A DNA stretch of 64,000 nt from Saprospiraceae bacterium (GCA_028285085.1 JANQQI010000022.1:81998-145997), one strand, 5' to 3'; shown: positions 7,555 through 16,992, counted from the stretch's first letter. The notes: generated by a model not told the origin, from the sequence alone. Numbers and translations: made by a program.

Positions 7555-7560
7555 CGTTTG
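7517..7560 (+). terminator. Attenuator terminator hairpin
   Basis: A perfect 16-bp stem, 7517-7532 with 7539-7554, loop AATCAC, whose right arm ends in TTTT and is followed by CGTTT. It lies 40 bp before the trpE start and is segment 3:4 of the attenuator. Confidence 0.9.
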
Positions 7561-7594
7561 GACTTATTCTTGAAGATGATTTAATCAAAAAAAT

Positions 7595-9025
7595 ATGGTT
7601 AGTTCGAAAACAGATACAACACCGCTTGAAAAAATAAAGCTTCGGACTTTTGTCCGACCACTGTTGGCTGATACTTACACACCAGTCAGTATTTACCTCA
7701 AATTACGGGATCGCTTTGATGGCTCAGTGCTTCTAGAGAGTACGGATTTTAGAAGTATGGAAAACTGCTTTTCCTTCATTGGCCTGGAACCGATTGCTAG
7801 TTTTCGCGTGGAGACACGTCAAATTATTGAGCACTTGCCCGATGGCAGTCAACGGCAACGTGAGGCCACCCACGATGGAGAAATTATAGAAGCTTTTCGG
7901 GATTTTATCCAACAATTCGAGGTAGAGAAGCCTGATGGTTACCAAGGAATCAATGGTTTTTTCGGACATACTTCCTTTGATGCGGTGCAATATTTTGATA
8001 GTCTACATTTTGACCCTGCCAAGCGCACACTCGACCTTCCTGACATTCACTATAGCTTGTATCGATACGTAATTGCTATAAATCACTTCAAAGACGAACT
8101 CCATATTATTGAAAACACGACGGAAACCAGTGATACACTGGATCGTATCGAGCAACTCATTCGCCACGAGAGTTTTGGTCAATATCGTTTTCGTCTGGAA
8201 GGGGAGGAGCGAAGTAACCTAACCGACGAGGCGTTTATGGATTTGGTGAGTAAAGGGAAGCACCATTGCCAGGTCGGTGATGTATTTCAAATCGTGATGT
8301 CACGCCGGTTTTCCCAAAACTTCAGCGGAGATGAGTTCAATGTCTATCGAATTTTGCGCTCAGTCAATCCTTCACCCTATTTGTTCTATTTTGATTATGG
8401 CAGTTATAAGATTTTTGGATCTTCCCCAGAGGCACAAATGATTATCCGTGATGACATTGCCGGCGTCAACCCCATTGCCGGCACCTATCGGCGCACGGGC
8501 GATGATGAAGAGGATCGCCGACAAGCCCAGCTACTCGCTGAAGATCCCAAGGAAAACGCCGAACACATCATGCTGGTCGATCTGGCCCGAAATGACTTGG
8601 GAAAGCACGCCGAAGAAGTGCGGGTACGAGAGTTAAAGGATATCCAGTTTTTTAGTCACGTTATCCATTTGGTATCGAAAGTAGAAGGTCGCTTACGACC
8701 TGGTACTAATCCCATTCGGGTTTTTGGTGATACTTTCCCCGCCGGCACACTCAGTGGTGCTCCAAAGTATAAAGCGCTTCAACTTATTGATCAATACGAA
8801 GGCGATAATCGCTCTTTTTATGGCGGTGCTATCGGTTATATTGGTTTTAATGGTGAGATGAATCAAGCCATCGTTATCCGCTCTTTTTTGAGCCACCAAT
8901 CCACTTTGCATTACCAGGCTGGAGCAGGGGTAGTTGCCGCAAGTGTTGAAGAGAAAGAGTTGCAAGAAGTAAATAACAAGCTTGGTGCATTGAAGAAGGC
9001 CTTGCAAGAGGCGGAAAAACTTTAG
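7595..9025 (+). CDS. trpE: Anthranilate synthase component I
   Basis: A 476-residue subunit that turns chorismate into anthranilate using ammonia from TrpG. The motif LLEST (46-50) belongs to the tryptophan feedback site, so allosteric inhibition is probably kept. The chorismate-binding half shows FQIVMSRRF, NPSPYLFYFDYG, GSSPEAQMI, NPIAGTYRRTG, EHIMLVDLARNDLG and GTLSGAPKYKA in the standard order. Length fits TrpE. It is the first structural gene after the attenuator and is followed by trpG 32 bp downstream. Feedback by Trp and attenuation would work together here. Confidence 0.96.
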   Translation: MVSSKTDTTPLEKIKLRTFVRPLLADTYTPVSIYLKLRDRFDGSVLLESTDFRSMENCFSFIGLEPIASFRVETRQIIEHLPDGSQRQREATHDGEIIEAFRDFIQQFEVEKPDGYQGINGFFGHTSFDAVQYFDSLHFDPAKRTLDLPDIHYSLYRYVIAINHFKDELHIIENTTETSDTLDRIEQLIRHESFGQYRFRLEGEERSNLTDEAFMDLVSKGKHHCQVGDVFQIVMSRRFSQNFSGDEFNVYRILRSVNPSPYLFYFDYGSYKIFGSSPEAQMIIRDDIAGVNPIAGTYRRTGDDEEDRRQAQLLAEDPKENAEHIMLVDLARNDLGKHAEEVRVRELKDIQFFSHVIHLVSKVEGRLRPGTNPIRVFGDTFPAGTLSGAPKYKALQLIDQYEGDNRSFYGGAIGYIGFNGEMNQAIVIRSFLSHQSTLHYQAGAGVVAASVEEKELQEVNNKLGALKKALQEAEKL

Positions 9026-9057
9026 ATTGTTTGAAGGACTTAAAATGATTGATTACC

Positions 9058-9669
9058 ATGAAGATTTTAGTACTCGATAATTACGACTCATTTACCTATA
9101 ACCTCGTGCAATATCTGCAAGAGATTTCGCCCTATCCGGTCGATGTATTTCGCAATGATCAAATTTCACTCGATGCCGTGGCGGCGTACGACTTCATCGT
9201 CTTATCGCCCGGCCCTGGTTTGCCAAAAGACGCGGGAATTATGCCGGAATTGATCCAGCGTTATGCTTCTTCAAAAACGATTTTTGGGGTCTGTCTGGGC
9301 TTGCAAGCAATCGGTGAAGCCTTTGGTGCTGAATTGGAAAACCTAAAACGTGTCTATCATGGTATTGCGACTTCCATTGCTGTTTTGGATACGGCAGCTC
9401 CTGTATTTCACAATTTACCGGATAGCTTTACGGTAGGACGTTATCACTCCTGGGTAGTCCAACGCGAGAACCTCCCGGAGGTGCTAAAAATTACTGCTGA
9501 GGATGCACAAGGTGAGATTATGGCCTTACGGCATGATAAATATGCGGTCAGCGGGGTACAATTTCACCCTGAATCCATCATGACCGAGTACGGTAAAGAA
9601 ATGCTAGCCAATGTGCTTCGAGAAACGGAGCAACGTATGAAAGCTCAATCGTCCAAGGTCGCACACTAA
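9058..9669 (+). CDS. trpG: Anthranilate synthase component II (glutamine amidotransferase)
   Basis: A 203-residue class I amidotransferase that releases ammonia from glutamine for TrpE. The ATG at 9058 is chosen because MKILVLDNYDSFTYN is the usual N-terminus; a TTG three codons earlier is less likely. The nucleophile is Cys79 in FGVCLGLQAIG, and the rest of the triad is His170 and Glu172 in QFHPES. The oxyanion strand SPGPGLPKDAG is present. It is not fused to trpE or trpD. It could also serve aminodeoxychorismate synthesis, a common double role, but its place between trpE and trpD supports the trp assignment. Confidence 0.95.
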   Translation: MKILVLDNYDSFTYNLVQYLQEISPYPVDVFRNDQISLDAVAAYDFIVLSPGPGLPKDAGIMPELIQRYASSKTIFGVCLGLQAIGEAFGAELENLKRVYHGIATSIAVLDTAAPVFHNLPDSFTVGRYHSWVVQRENLPEVLKITAEDAQGEIMALRHDKYAVSGVQFHPESIMTEYGKEMLANVLRETEQRMKAQSSKVAH

Positions 9670-9696
9670 TTTTAAAAAACCATAAATCTAATACCC

Positions 9697-10683
9697 GTGA
9701 AAGCTATCCTGACACGTTTATTCGAACACCAAAAACTGAGTCGTGCGGAAGCCCGCGAAATCTTGGTGAAGATTTCCAATAATGAGTACAACGAGGCGCA
9801 AATTGCTGCCTTTATTTCCGTGTATCTTATGCGCGCCATTTCCGTAGAAGAGTTACAGGGCTTTAGAGATGCCTTGCTGGAATTGTGTCGTCCGGTAGAT
9901 TTAGCAGGGCAGGATACCATTGATATCGTCGGGACAGGGGGTGATGGCAAGAATACCTTTAATATTTCGACGCTATCATCATTCGTAGTGGCTGGAGCTG
10001 GTTATAAAGTGACGAAGCACGGTAATTATGGGGTTTCTTCGGCTTGTGGTTCATCCAACGTCTTAGAGCATCTCGGCTATCAGTTTACGAACGATGTGGA
10101 TCAGCTCAATCGCCAATTGGAGCGGGCTAATATTTGCTTTTTTCACGCGCCTTTTTTCCATCCAGCGATGAAGACGGTTGCGCCGATTCGCCGGCAGCTG
10201 GGCGTCAAAACCTTCTTTAATATGCTCGGTCCTTTGGTGAATCCTGCACAACCGACCTATCAATTACTAGGCGTTTTCAATCTTGAATTATCACGATTGT
10301 ATCAATATATTTTCCAGCAAACGAAGCGTCAATATGCTATTGTCTACGCTTTGGATGGCTACGATGAGGTGTCCTTGACCGGTAACTTCAAGCTACGGAC
10401 CAATGCCGGAGAATTCACGATGCAGCCTGCCGATTTGGGCAAACCACGGCTGCAGGCCGAAGATTTACACGGCGGGAATACTGTGCCTGAGGCCGCTCGT
10501 ATTTTCACTACTATCCTGGAAGGGCAGGGGAGTGCCGCACAAAATGATGTTGTTTCCGCCAATGCCGGCTTAGCGATTCATTGTATTCGCCCGGATCTGT
10601 CGTTAGTAGATTGCGTTGAGGCTGCCCGTGATTCAATACTCGGAGGTCATGCTTTAGCGAAGTTTAAGGCTTTACTTAATTAA
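9697..10683 (+). CDS. trpD: Anthranilate phosphoribosyltransferase
   Basis: A 328-residue enzyme that joins anthranilate to phosphoribosyl pyrophosphate. The pyrophosphate-binding glycine loop DIVGTGGDGKNTFNIST is at about 77-91, followed by KHGNYGVSSACGSSNVLEHL, and by NMLGPLVNPAQP in the second half, all family hallmarks. The start codon is GTG at 9697, 27 bp after trpG; no ATG fits the conserved N-terminus. A 445-bp gap with a repeat element separates it from trpC, the only large break in the operon. Confidence 0.95.
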   Translation: MKAILTRLFEHQKLSRAEAREILVKISNNEYNEAQIAAFISVYLMRAISVEELQGFRDALLELCRPVDLAGQDTIDIVGTGGDGKNTFNISTLSSFVVAGAGYKVTKHGNYGVSSACGSSNVLEHLGYQFTNDVDQLNRQLERANICFFHAPFFHPAMKTVAPIRRQLGVKTFFNMLGPLVNPAQPTYQLLGVFNLELSRLYQYIFQQTKRQYAIVYALDGYDEVSLTGNFKLRTNAGEFTMQPADLGKPRLQAEDLHGGNTVPEAARIFTTILEGQGSAAQNDVVSANAGLAIHCIRPDLSLVDCVEAARDSILGGHALAKFKALLN

Positions 10684-11128
10684 CTCTAGTTGTGGTAAAA
10701 GATAATTGAGAGATGAAAATGCTACAAGTTTTGTCCGTTTTCAAATCAATGAACCACTTTTTTTGAAATTTTTTCTGATTGATAATCAATAAGTTAGAGC
10801 GTTAATTTAAAGTATTTACAATATGATTTTATGGAATTTTAGAAAAACGGAATCTATAGATAATAGAAATGTTTCTGAAGCTAAATAGATTTTACCTCTT
10901 GTCCATAAAATGTTCTTGGCAAAGGCTGAGAGCGATATGCCCAAAAAATATTGCGGCCGAAAATGGCCGGCGGTGGCGGCTGAGGGAGGGACCCTCCCAC
11001 AAAGCCCCATCCTGTACCTAGATTTCAAATTATCAATACCACCCTGTAACCAATAATGAAAACCTAAAATTATACTACCCGTAAAAAACACAAATCGAAA
11101 GTTACCATACCATTGAATTATTGACATC
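10684..11128. other. Long non-coding gap within the trp operon (trpD-trpC)
   Basis: 445 bp without a credible gene between two cotranscribed-looking genes. The first part is very AT-rich, the middle holds repeat copy B (10825-11005), and the last 120 bp show no clear feature. No exact TAnnTTTG box at a suitable distance from trpC was found. Palindromes in the repeat could fold in the operon mRNA and cause partial termination or processing. Confidence 0.6.
10825..11005. repeat. Dispersed intergenic repeat, copy B
   Basis: Second copy of the element at 3950-4172, in the same orientation. Blocks: GATTTTATGGAATTTT at 10825-10840, CGGAATCTATAGATA at 10848-10862, GGCAAAGGCTG at 10918-10928, a small hairpin CGGCC/GGCCG at 10954-10969, GGCGGTGG at 10969-10976, and the palindrome GGGAGGGACCCTCCC at 10984-10998 followed by ACAAAG. 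The palindrome arms differ from copy A but stay self-complementary, which points to selection for the hairpin. No coding capacity was seen. Confidence 0.7.
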
Positions 11129-11950
11129 ATGACAAATATCCTAGATAAGATTATCGCCCATAAGCAAAACGAAGTCGCTGAGCGACGTGACCTGTTTCCA
11201 ACTAAGCTGCTCGAAAAAAGCATTTACTTTGAAACACCTGTAGTCTCACTTAAAAAATACCTGCTTCGTGAGGATAAAAGCGGCATTATTGCAGAATTCA
11301 AGCGCCGCAGTCCTTCAAAGGGCGCGATTAATCCTTATGCTCAGGTAGAGCAAGTGTCGATTGGTTATATGCAGGCGGGTGCTTCGGCGCTATCGGTTTT
11401 GACGGATGAGCATTTCTTTGGCGGGAAAAGCGCTGATTTGACGGAGGCTCGTAAATTTAATTTTTGCCCCATCCTGCGGAAAGACTTTATCATTGATGAG
11501 TATCAACTGATCGAAGCCCGATCGATCGGGGCCGATGCTGTCTTGCTGATCGCTGAATGTCTGGAAAAAGAAGCTCTGCAGCAACTAGCCAAGCAGGCCA
11601 AGTCCTTAGGCTTGGAAGTCCTTATGGAAGTCCATAGCATTGGGCAGTTGGCAAAACTGTGCCCAGAAGTGGATATTGTCGGGGTGAACAATCGAAATCT
11701 GGAAGATTTCAGTGTGAGTATTCAGACTTCGATTGAATTAGCCGATGCCATTCCGGCTGAATTTACTCGTATCTCCGAAAGTGGATTGAACGATCCTCAA
11801 GCGGTCGTTGAATTACAAGAGCATGGTTTTCAGGGCTTTTTAATCGGAGAGCATTTTATGAAAACTGCTGATCCAGCAAAAGCCTGCGACCAATTCATCC
11901 AATCGGTACAAAATCTGCAAGGCTCTCGGGCGGCTAATTTCAAAAACTAA
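11129..11950 (+). CDS. trpC: Indole-3-glycerol-phosphate synthase
   Basis: A 273-residue (beta/alpha)8-barrel enzyme that closes the indole ring. Catalytic and phosphate-binding signatures appear in order: IIAEFKRRSPSKG (53-65, with the catalytic Lys), ALSVLTDEHFFGG, PILRKDFIIDEYQ, DAVLLIA, GLEVLMEVH, VGVNNRNLEDF and SESGL. It is a stand-alone protein, not fused to TrpF as in enterobacteria. It is followed 8 bp later by trpF, so those two are tightly coupled, whereas the gap upstream to trpD is long. Confidence 0.95.
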   Translation: MTNILDKIIAHKQNEVAERRDLFPTKLLEKSIYFETPVVSLKKYLLREDKSGIIAEFKRRSPSKGAINPYAQVEQVSIGYMQAGASALSVLTDEHFFGGKSADLTEARKFNFCPILRKDFIIDEYQLIEARSIGADAVLLIAECLEKEALQQLAKQAKSLGLEVLMEVHSIGQLAKLCPEVDIVGVNNRNLEDFSVSIQTSIELADAIPAEFTRISESGLNDPQAVVELQEHGFQGFLIGEHFMKTADPAKACDQFIQSVQNLQGSRAANFKN

Positions 11951-11958
11951 TCAATAGC

Positions 11959-12657
11959 ATGGAACCGAATCGTAAGATATTGCAGATCAAAGTTTGTGGG
12001 ATGCGCGAGCTACCCAACTTGGAGGGGTTGACCCAAGTTGCTGTCGATTGGATTGGCTTTATTTTCTATTCTAAATCCCCGCGTTACGTGGAGGCGGAAG
12101 GTTTTGGTGACTCAGGATTGCAAAAGACTTTCGTACAACGGACACCTGCTGGCCAGCGGATTAAGAAAGTAGGCGTATTTGTGAACGAGGAACTAGATGT
12201 AGTTAAAGAAAAGATCGAGAAATACAGCCTGGATGCCGTCCAGTTGCACGGTCAGGAAACCGTATTCTATTGCCAGGATTTACGTGAAACGGGAGTAACC
12301 GTCATCAAAGCTTTTTCTATTGACGCTGGATTCTCATTTACCCTTACGGATGCCTATCAGTACGATTGTGATTATTTTCTTTTTGATGCCAAAGGATTAC
12401 AACCGGGAGGCAATGGGACGACTTTCGATTGGTCACTTTTACAAAAGTATACTGGTAAAACATCCTTTTTCCTGAGTGGTGGTTTAAGCCCCGGTATGGA
12501 AGAAGCGGTACGTAGTTTCCAGCATCCACAATTCATCGGTTTGGATTTAAATAGTGGCTTTGAACTAGGACCAGGCCGAAAAGACCTCAATCTTCTGGCA
12601 GAATTTATTCATCGTGTTCAATCTATCGATGAGCGTTTGGACTATAATTATTATTAA
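11959..12657 (+). CDS. trpF: Phosphoribosylanthranilate isomerase
   Basis: A 232-residue barrel enzyme performing the Amadori rearrangement before TrpC. The N-terminus IKVCGMRE carries the catalytic Cys13, and the catalytic Asp is expected in the FLFDAKG segment. DAVQLHGQE and the phosphate-binding FLSGGLSPGM and GLDLNSGFE motifs are also present. The protein is slightly longer than the family mean because of an insertion after YVEAEGFGDSGL. It starts 8 bp after trpC and is separated from trpB by 131 bp in which I see no structure. Confidence 0.94.
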   Translation: MEPNRKILQIKVCGMRELPNLEGLTQVAVDWIGFIFYSKSPRYVEAEGFGDSGLQKTFVQRTPAGQRIKKVGVFVNEELDVVKEKIEKYSLDAVQLHGQETVFYCQDLRETGVTVIKAFSIDAGFSFTLTDAYQYDCDYFLFDAKGLQPGGNGTTFDWSLLQKYTGKTSFFLSGGLSPGMEEAVRSFQHPQFIGLDLNSGFELGPGRKDLNLLAEFIHRVQSIDERLDYNYY

Positions 12658-12788
12658 AAAATTGAGTTGCAGATAATGAAAGGAGGGAAGGTGAAAGTTG
12701 ATGAAATTCTCTTGATTTTCTGGCCAAAATAGGTGGATCATCTCTCTTTAACATGAAGCATAACTTGTACGATCTAAATCATTAAAAC

Positions 12789-13973
12789 ATGACCTATCAA
12801 ATCGATACACGTGGATATTATGGCAAATTCGGCGGCGCTTTCATCCCCGAAATGTTATACAGCAATATCGAAACTCTACGCCGTGAATATTTGCAAATAA
12901 TGGATGAGCTGGCCTTCCAAAAGGATTTTCGCCACTTACTGCGTGACTATGTAGGGCGCCCTTCGCCGCTTTACTTCGCAAAACGTTTATCGGCACATTA
13001 TAATACCAATATTTATCTCAAACGAGAGGACCTGAATCATACCGGTGCGCATAAAATCAATAATACCATCGGCCAAATTCTACTGGCTCAACGCTTGGGT
13101 AAAAAGCGAATCATTGCAGAGACTGGTGCTGGCCAGCATGGCGTCGCTACGGCCACGGTGTGTGCATTGATGGGCATCGAGTGCATCGTCTATATGGGAG
13201 CTATTGATATTGAGCGGCAGGCGCCCAATGTTTCCCGCATGCGCATGCTGGGAGCCAAAGTCGTACCCGCCAAAAGCGGGAGTCAAACCTTAAAAGATGC
13301 TACCAATGAAGCCATCCGCGATTGGATCAATAACCCGGTGGATACGCACTACATTATTGGTTCAGTGGTTGGACCGCACCCTTATCCCGATATGGTAGCC
13401 CGTTTCCAATCCGTGATCAGTGAAGAGATGCAGGTACAATTAAAAGAACAGGTTGGTCGACCCAATCCGGACTTGATTATCGCTTGTGTTGGAGGAGGAA
13501 GCAATGCTGCTGGAGCCTATTACCACTACTTGGATCAGTCAGACGTTCGACTCATTGCAGTGGAAGCGGCTGGTAAGGGAGTTGATACCGGAGAATCTGC
13601 CGCTACGAGCGTACTAGGCACTGAAGGAATTATCCACGGTAGCCGCACCTTATTGATGCAAACAGCCGATGGGCAGATTATCGAGCCTTATTCCATCTCT
13701 GCTGGTTTGGATTACCCCGGAATCGGCCCGATGCACGCCCATTTAATTGCCAGTGGCCGGGCCGAGGCGGTGAGCATTACCGACCGCGAAGCGATTGATG
13801 CGGCCTTTTTCCTCTCCCGCCAAGAAGGAATTATCCCCGCTTTAGAAACAGCGCATGCCTTCGCCGCACTCGATAAGATTAATTATGCGAGCGACGATGT
13901 CGTGGTTATTAATTTATCTGGTCGAGGGGATAAAGACCTCGCGACCTATATTCGTTTTTTGGAAGAAGCATAG
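12789..13973 (+). CDS. trpB: Tryptophan synthase beta chain
   Basis: A 394-residue PLP enzyme that condenses indole with serine. The PLP Lys is Lys89 in [11 protein letters not shown], and the phosphate cup is [10 protein letters not shown] near residue 235. [22 protein letters not shown] and the C-terminal [11 protein letters not shown] are all conserved. The N-terminus matches the TrpB1 type (regular alpha-dependent form), in line with trpA 38 bp downstream. The alpha2-beta2 complex channels indole between the two subunits. Confidence 0.97.
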   Translation: MTYQIDTRGYYGKFGGAFIPEMLYSNIETLRREYLQIMDELAFQKDFRHLLRDYVGRPSPLYFAKRLSAHYNTNIYLKREDLNHTGAHKINNTIGQILLAQRLGKKRIIAETGAGQHGVATATVCALMGIECIVYMGAIDIERQAPNVSRMRMLGAKVVPAKSGSQTLKDATNEAIRDWINNPVDTHYIIGSVVGPHPYPDMVARFQSVISEEMQVQLKEQVGRPNPDLIIACVGGGSNAAGAYYHYLDQSDVRLIAVEAAGKGVDTGESAATSVLGTEGIIHGSRTLLMQTADGQIIEPYSISAGLDYPGIGPMHAHLIASGRAEAVSITDREAIDAAFFLSRQEGIIPALETAHAFAALDKINYASDDVVVINLSGRGDKDLATYIRFLEEA

Positions 13974-14011
13974 CATCTAAACCTTTTTTAATCTCGGCAA
14001 ACAGAACTAGC

Positions 14012-14806
14012 ATGAACCGTTTAACGCAGCTTTTTGAATCGAAAAAGGATAATATTCTCAATATATACTTCACCGCGGGTTACCCAAACCTAGAGGATAC
14101 ATCGACTATTATTAAAAACCTGGCTACGGCCGGTGTCGACTTAATTGAAGTCGGCATGCCTTATTCCGACCCTTTGGCGGATGGTCCTACCATCCAGGAA
14201 AGTGGGCAACGCGCCTTACAAAATGGGATGACCCTCGATCTTTTATTTGATCAACTCAAGACTACCCGTCAGTATACCGAAATTCCGCTGGTCTTGATGG
14301 GCTATTTCAACCAAGTCATGCAATATGGGCCGGATCGCTTTTTTAAAGCTTGTGCAGATGCTGGTGTTGATGGACTCATTTTACCGGATTTACCCTTAGA
14401 GGTGTATCGTGAAGATTATCAGGAGCTGATGGCTGCACACGGTTTGCAAATCAGTTTCCTAATCACACCACAGACTGAGGATAGCCGGATTCGTCTCGTT
14501 GACGAGCTGAGTACCAGCTTTGTTTATATGGTATCTAGTGCCTCTATTACTGGTGCCAAGCAGGGGATCGAAAATACCCAGGTCGCCTATTTTGAGCGCA
14601 TCGCCGCGATGGATTTGCAACGTCCACGTTTGATAGGCTTTGGTATTTCAAATCACGATACGTTTAGTACGGCTTGTCGTTACGCGCGGGGCGCGATTAT
14701 CGGCAGTGCCTTCATCCGAGCGTTAACGAATACCGATGACGTCGCTGGTACTTGTCACGACTTTGTCGCCATGATCCGGAATACGGCACTAAAAACCACA
14801 GTTTAA
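14012..14806 (+). CDS. trpA: Tryptophan synthase alpha chain
   Basis: A 264-residue barrel subunit that cleaves indole-3-glycerol phosphate. The catalytic Glu46 lies in LIEVGMPYSDPLADGP and Asp57 in the same loop. The phosphate-binding stretch IGFGISNHDTF and the YMVSSASITGAK loop are present. It is the last gene of the trp operon. A weak hairpin near 14823-14845 may end the transcript. Confidence 0.96.
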   Translation: MNRLTQLFESKKDNILNIYFTAGYPNLEDTSTIIKNLATAGVDLIEVGMPYSDPLADGPTIQESGQRALQNGMTLDLLFDQLKTTRQYTEIPLVLMGYFNQVMQYGPDRFFKACADAGVDGLILPDLPLEVYREDYQELMAAHGLQISFLITPQTEDSRIRLVDELSTSFVYMVSSASITGAKQGIENTQVAYFERIAAMDLQRPRLIGFGISNHDTFSTACRYARGAIIGSAFIRALTNTDDVAGTCHDFVAMIRNTALKTTV

Positions 14807-14846
14807 GTTTTTTTTGAAAAAAATCCATTGCGGTGCAGCGGATTGG

Positions 14847-14933
14847 ACTTTTAACTGATTTATGTGTTTGTAAGCTTCGTGCTTCAGGCCTGAATGAAAG
14901 TTATTTTATCTTTCCACATAGACAGTTAAAAGT
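14847..14933 (+). promoter_or_regulatory. Structured leader upstream of the 14943 lipoprotein gene
   Basis: An 11-bp inverted repeat, ACTTTTAACTG (14847-14857) and CAGTTAAAAGT (14923-14933), encloses a perfect 12-bp palindrome TTCAGGCCTGAA (14883-14894). The right arm ends 9 nt before the ATG at 14943, where a ribosome would bind. As RNA it could regulate translation, but a promoter-like TATCTTTC sits at about 14906-14913, which would exclude the left arm from the mRNA. The role is therefore open. Confidence 0.45.
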
Positions 14934-14942
14934 TATTATAAA

Positions 14943-16817
14943 ATGAAAAAGTTATTATTCCTCGGGGCGATGCTCCTTATGCTCTTTACCGCTTGCCGAA
15001 AAGATGTAAATGAGCAGTTTGAAACTGAAACACCCTACGAACCACCCATTACCGTCATCGAAGATTATAACCCTCAGGTTATCAACGTTAATGCTTCTTT
15101 GATTGGTTTTGTACTCACCGAAGCTGGTGAGCCTGTCTCTAATGTTGAGGTGAATCTGGGTAACCTTACTCAAACCACCGATGCAGATGGTGTTTTCTTC
15201 TTCGAAGATGTCACCATGAATAAGGCCGGAACCTTCGTTCAAGTCGAAGTGGATGGCTACTTTCCTGGTTCAACCCGCTTTTTCCCAGAAGAGGGATCGA
15301 ACAACTACGCAACGATTAAATTGCTCGAAAAAACCAATATTGGCCAGTTTGATGCCTTGAGTGGTGGCGAAGTCAGCAGCTCAAGCGGAATCAAATTGGA
15401 TTTTCCTACCAATGCCGTTATCGATATGGCTAATGGTGACGCCTACGAAGGAATGGTTCAAGTCGCGGCACGCTGGCTCGATCCTACCGCAGATGACCTG
15501 GGCGATATCATGCCTGGAGCACTACAAGGTGTTAATGAATCTGCAGAGGAAGTAGCATTAGCTTCTTACGGTATGATGGCAGTCTCTTTGACGGGCGCCG
15601 GTGGCGAAGCACTAAATCTCGGTAATGATAAAAAAGCAGAATTGACGTTCCCTGTTCCTGCTGAGCTACAAGGCAATGCACCAAGTGAAATTCCACTCTG
15701 GTCTTTCAATGAAGAGTATGGTATTTGGGTAGAAGAAGGAACCGCTGCCCTAGTCGGTGACAACTATGTCGGTGAAGTATCTCACTTTTCCTTCTGGAAC
15801 TGTGATGCCCCATTCCCATTGATCAACGTGAATGGTACTATAAACTACACCAATGGCGATCCTGCTGCTAACATCGGTGTTCGAATTATCCGGTCTAACA
15901 CAAATGCTGGCTGGGGTTGGACGGATGGTGATGGTAACTTCGCTGGGAAAATCCCTTCAAATGAAGATTTGACACTTGAAGTATTTACCTACGACGCATG
16001 TGGCAACCTGGTTGTCCTCTATACGGAGGAGATTGGACCATTCTCCAATGATGTGACCTTGCCTACCATTACTGTAGATCCGCTTAACTCTACGCTCACT
16101 AGTTATGAAATTACTGGTACGCTCGTAGATTGCGACGGTGATCCGGTTAGTTCAGGCTTTGTAAAAATCACTTACGACAATGGCTACTATGGTACACAGA
16201 TACTTTATGTAGAAGATGGTGAAGCGTTCAACTTTGTGATCTATGATTGCGATAATGATATCACTTCATTTGATCTGGTAGCAACGGATTTGGTCAATTT
16301 AGAAGAAAGTGCACCACAAACATTCAACACGGCTCCAACGGTTGATGTCGGCGCAATCAGTGCTTGTGGCAACGTCGTGACTGAATTCTTTAACTTGACA
16401 CTCGATGGAGAGTTATTTAACGGATTCAATTTATCTGCGATAACGTTTAATACAGATAGCTCATTCATCCAGTCTAGTTTTCCAGGTGTAGGTACTGGAG
16501 GAGCATTAGGGACTGTTTTCATCGAAGGATTTCCAATGACGCCTGGTACTTATACTGGCGACGACGTCAATTACTTCTACGTTTGGGGAATTGATGCTGC
16601 ATTCTCACCGGATGACGTAGGCGTTACCTTCACTTGCGGTGCATTCTCTCAAGGTGATGATTGTAACTGGTCTGAATTTATTCTGACTGAAGTGGGATCA
16701 ATGCCTGGTGAAAATGTGTCGGGGTCTTTCACCGGTGTAGGTGACTTTACAGGTGCTAATGGTGAGATTTATCCTAATATTTCTTACTCTGGGACCTTTA
16801 GTATAGAAATTGATTAA
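14943..16817 (+). CDS. Lipoprotein with carboxypeptidase-regulatory-like domains
   Basis: A 624-residue envelope lipoprotein. The signal peptide ends at LFTAC, with Cys18 the lipidated residue. Residues about 50-130 form a carboxypeptidase-regulatory-like beta-sandwich (AGEPVSNVEVNLGNL). About 138-285 is a second domain starting SSGIKLDFPTNAVID and ending with VSHFSFWNCD. The same domain occurs in the 1037-residue lipoprotein at 60032-63145. Further sandwich repeats at about 293-380 and 380-460 precede a unique C-terminal region. The sequence suggests a structural or ligand-binding surface protein; no catalytic motif was seen. It is expressed from its own leader. Confidence 0.75.
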   Translation: MKKLLFLGAMLLMLFTACRKDVNEQFETETPYEPPITVIEDYNPQVINVNASLIGFVLTEAGEPVSNVEVNLGNLTQTTDADGVFFFEDVTMNKAGTFVQVEVDGYFPGSTRFFPEEGSNNYATIKLLEKTNIGQFDALSGGEVSSSSGIKLDFPTNAVIDMANGDAYEGMVQVAARWLDPTADDLGDIMPGALQGVNESAEEVALASYGMMAVSLTGAGGEALNLGNDKKAELTFPVPAELQGNAPSEIPLWSFNEEYGIWVEEGTAALVGDNYVGEVSHFSFWNCDAPFPLINVNGTINYTNGDPAANIGVRIIRSNTNAGWGWTDGDGNFAGKIPSNEDLTLEVFTYDACGNLVVLYTEEIGPFSNDVTLPTITVDPLNSTLTSYEITGTLVDCDGDPVSSGFVKITYDNGYYGTQILYVEDGEAFNFVIYDCDNDITSFDLVATDLVNLEESAPQTFNTAPTVDVGAISACGNVVTEFFNLTLDGELFNGFNLSAITFNTDSSFIQSSFPGVGTGGALGTVFIEGFPMTPGTYTGDDVNYFYVWGIDAAFSPDDVGVTFTCGAFSQGDDCNWSEFILTEVGSMPGENVSGSFTGVGDFTGANGEIYPNISYSGTFSIEID

Positions 16818-16992
16818 AATAGAAATGGGTAGTTTTAAATAATAGGTTGTAAGACAACAGAGGTGCAAAAGGATAAAATAATAGGAAAACATTTTAAACC
16901 TTAAGGCACAGATTTGACAATCCACTTCTGTTAAAAGGATTACAACTCAAATTGAAAACATGTGGTATTAGAATAGCCACTTGCAAATTGAA

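Noticed and set aside
14823..14845. Terminator of the trp operon
   Set aside because: AATCC/GGATT forms only a five-pair stem around a GC-rich loop; pairing is too weak to list as a terminator, although its place is right.
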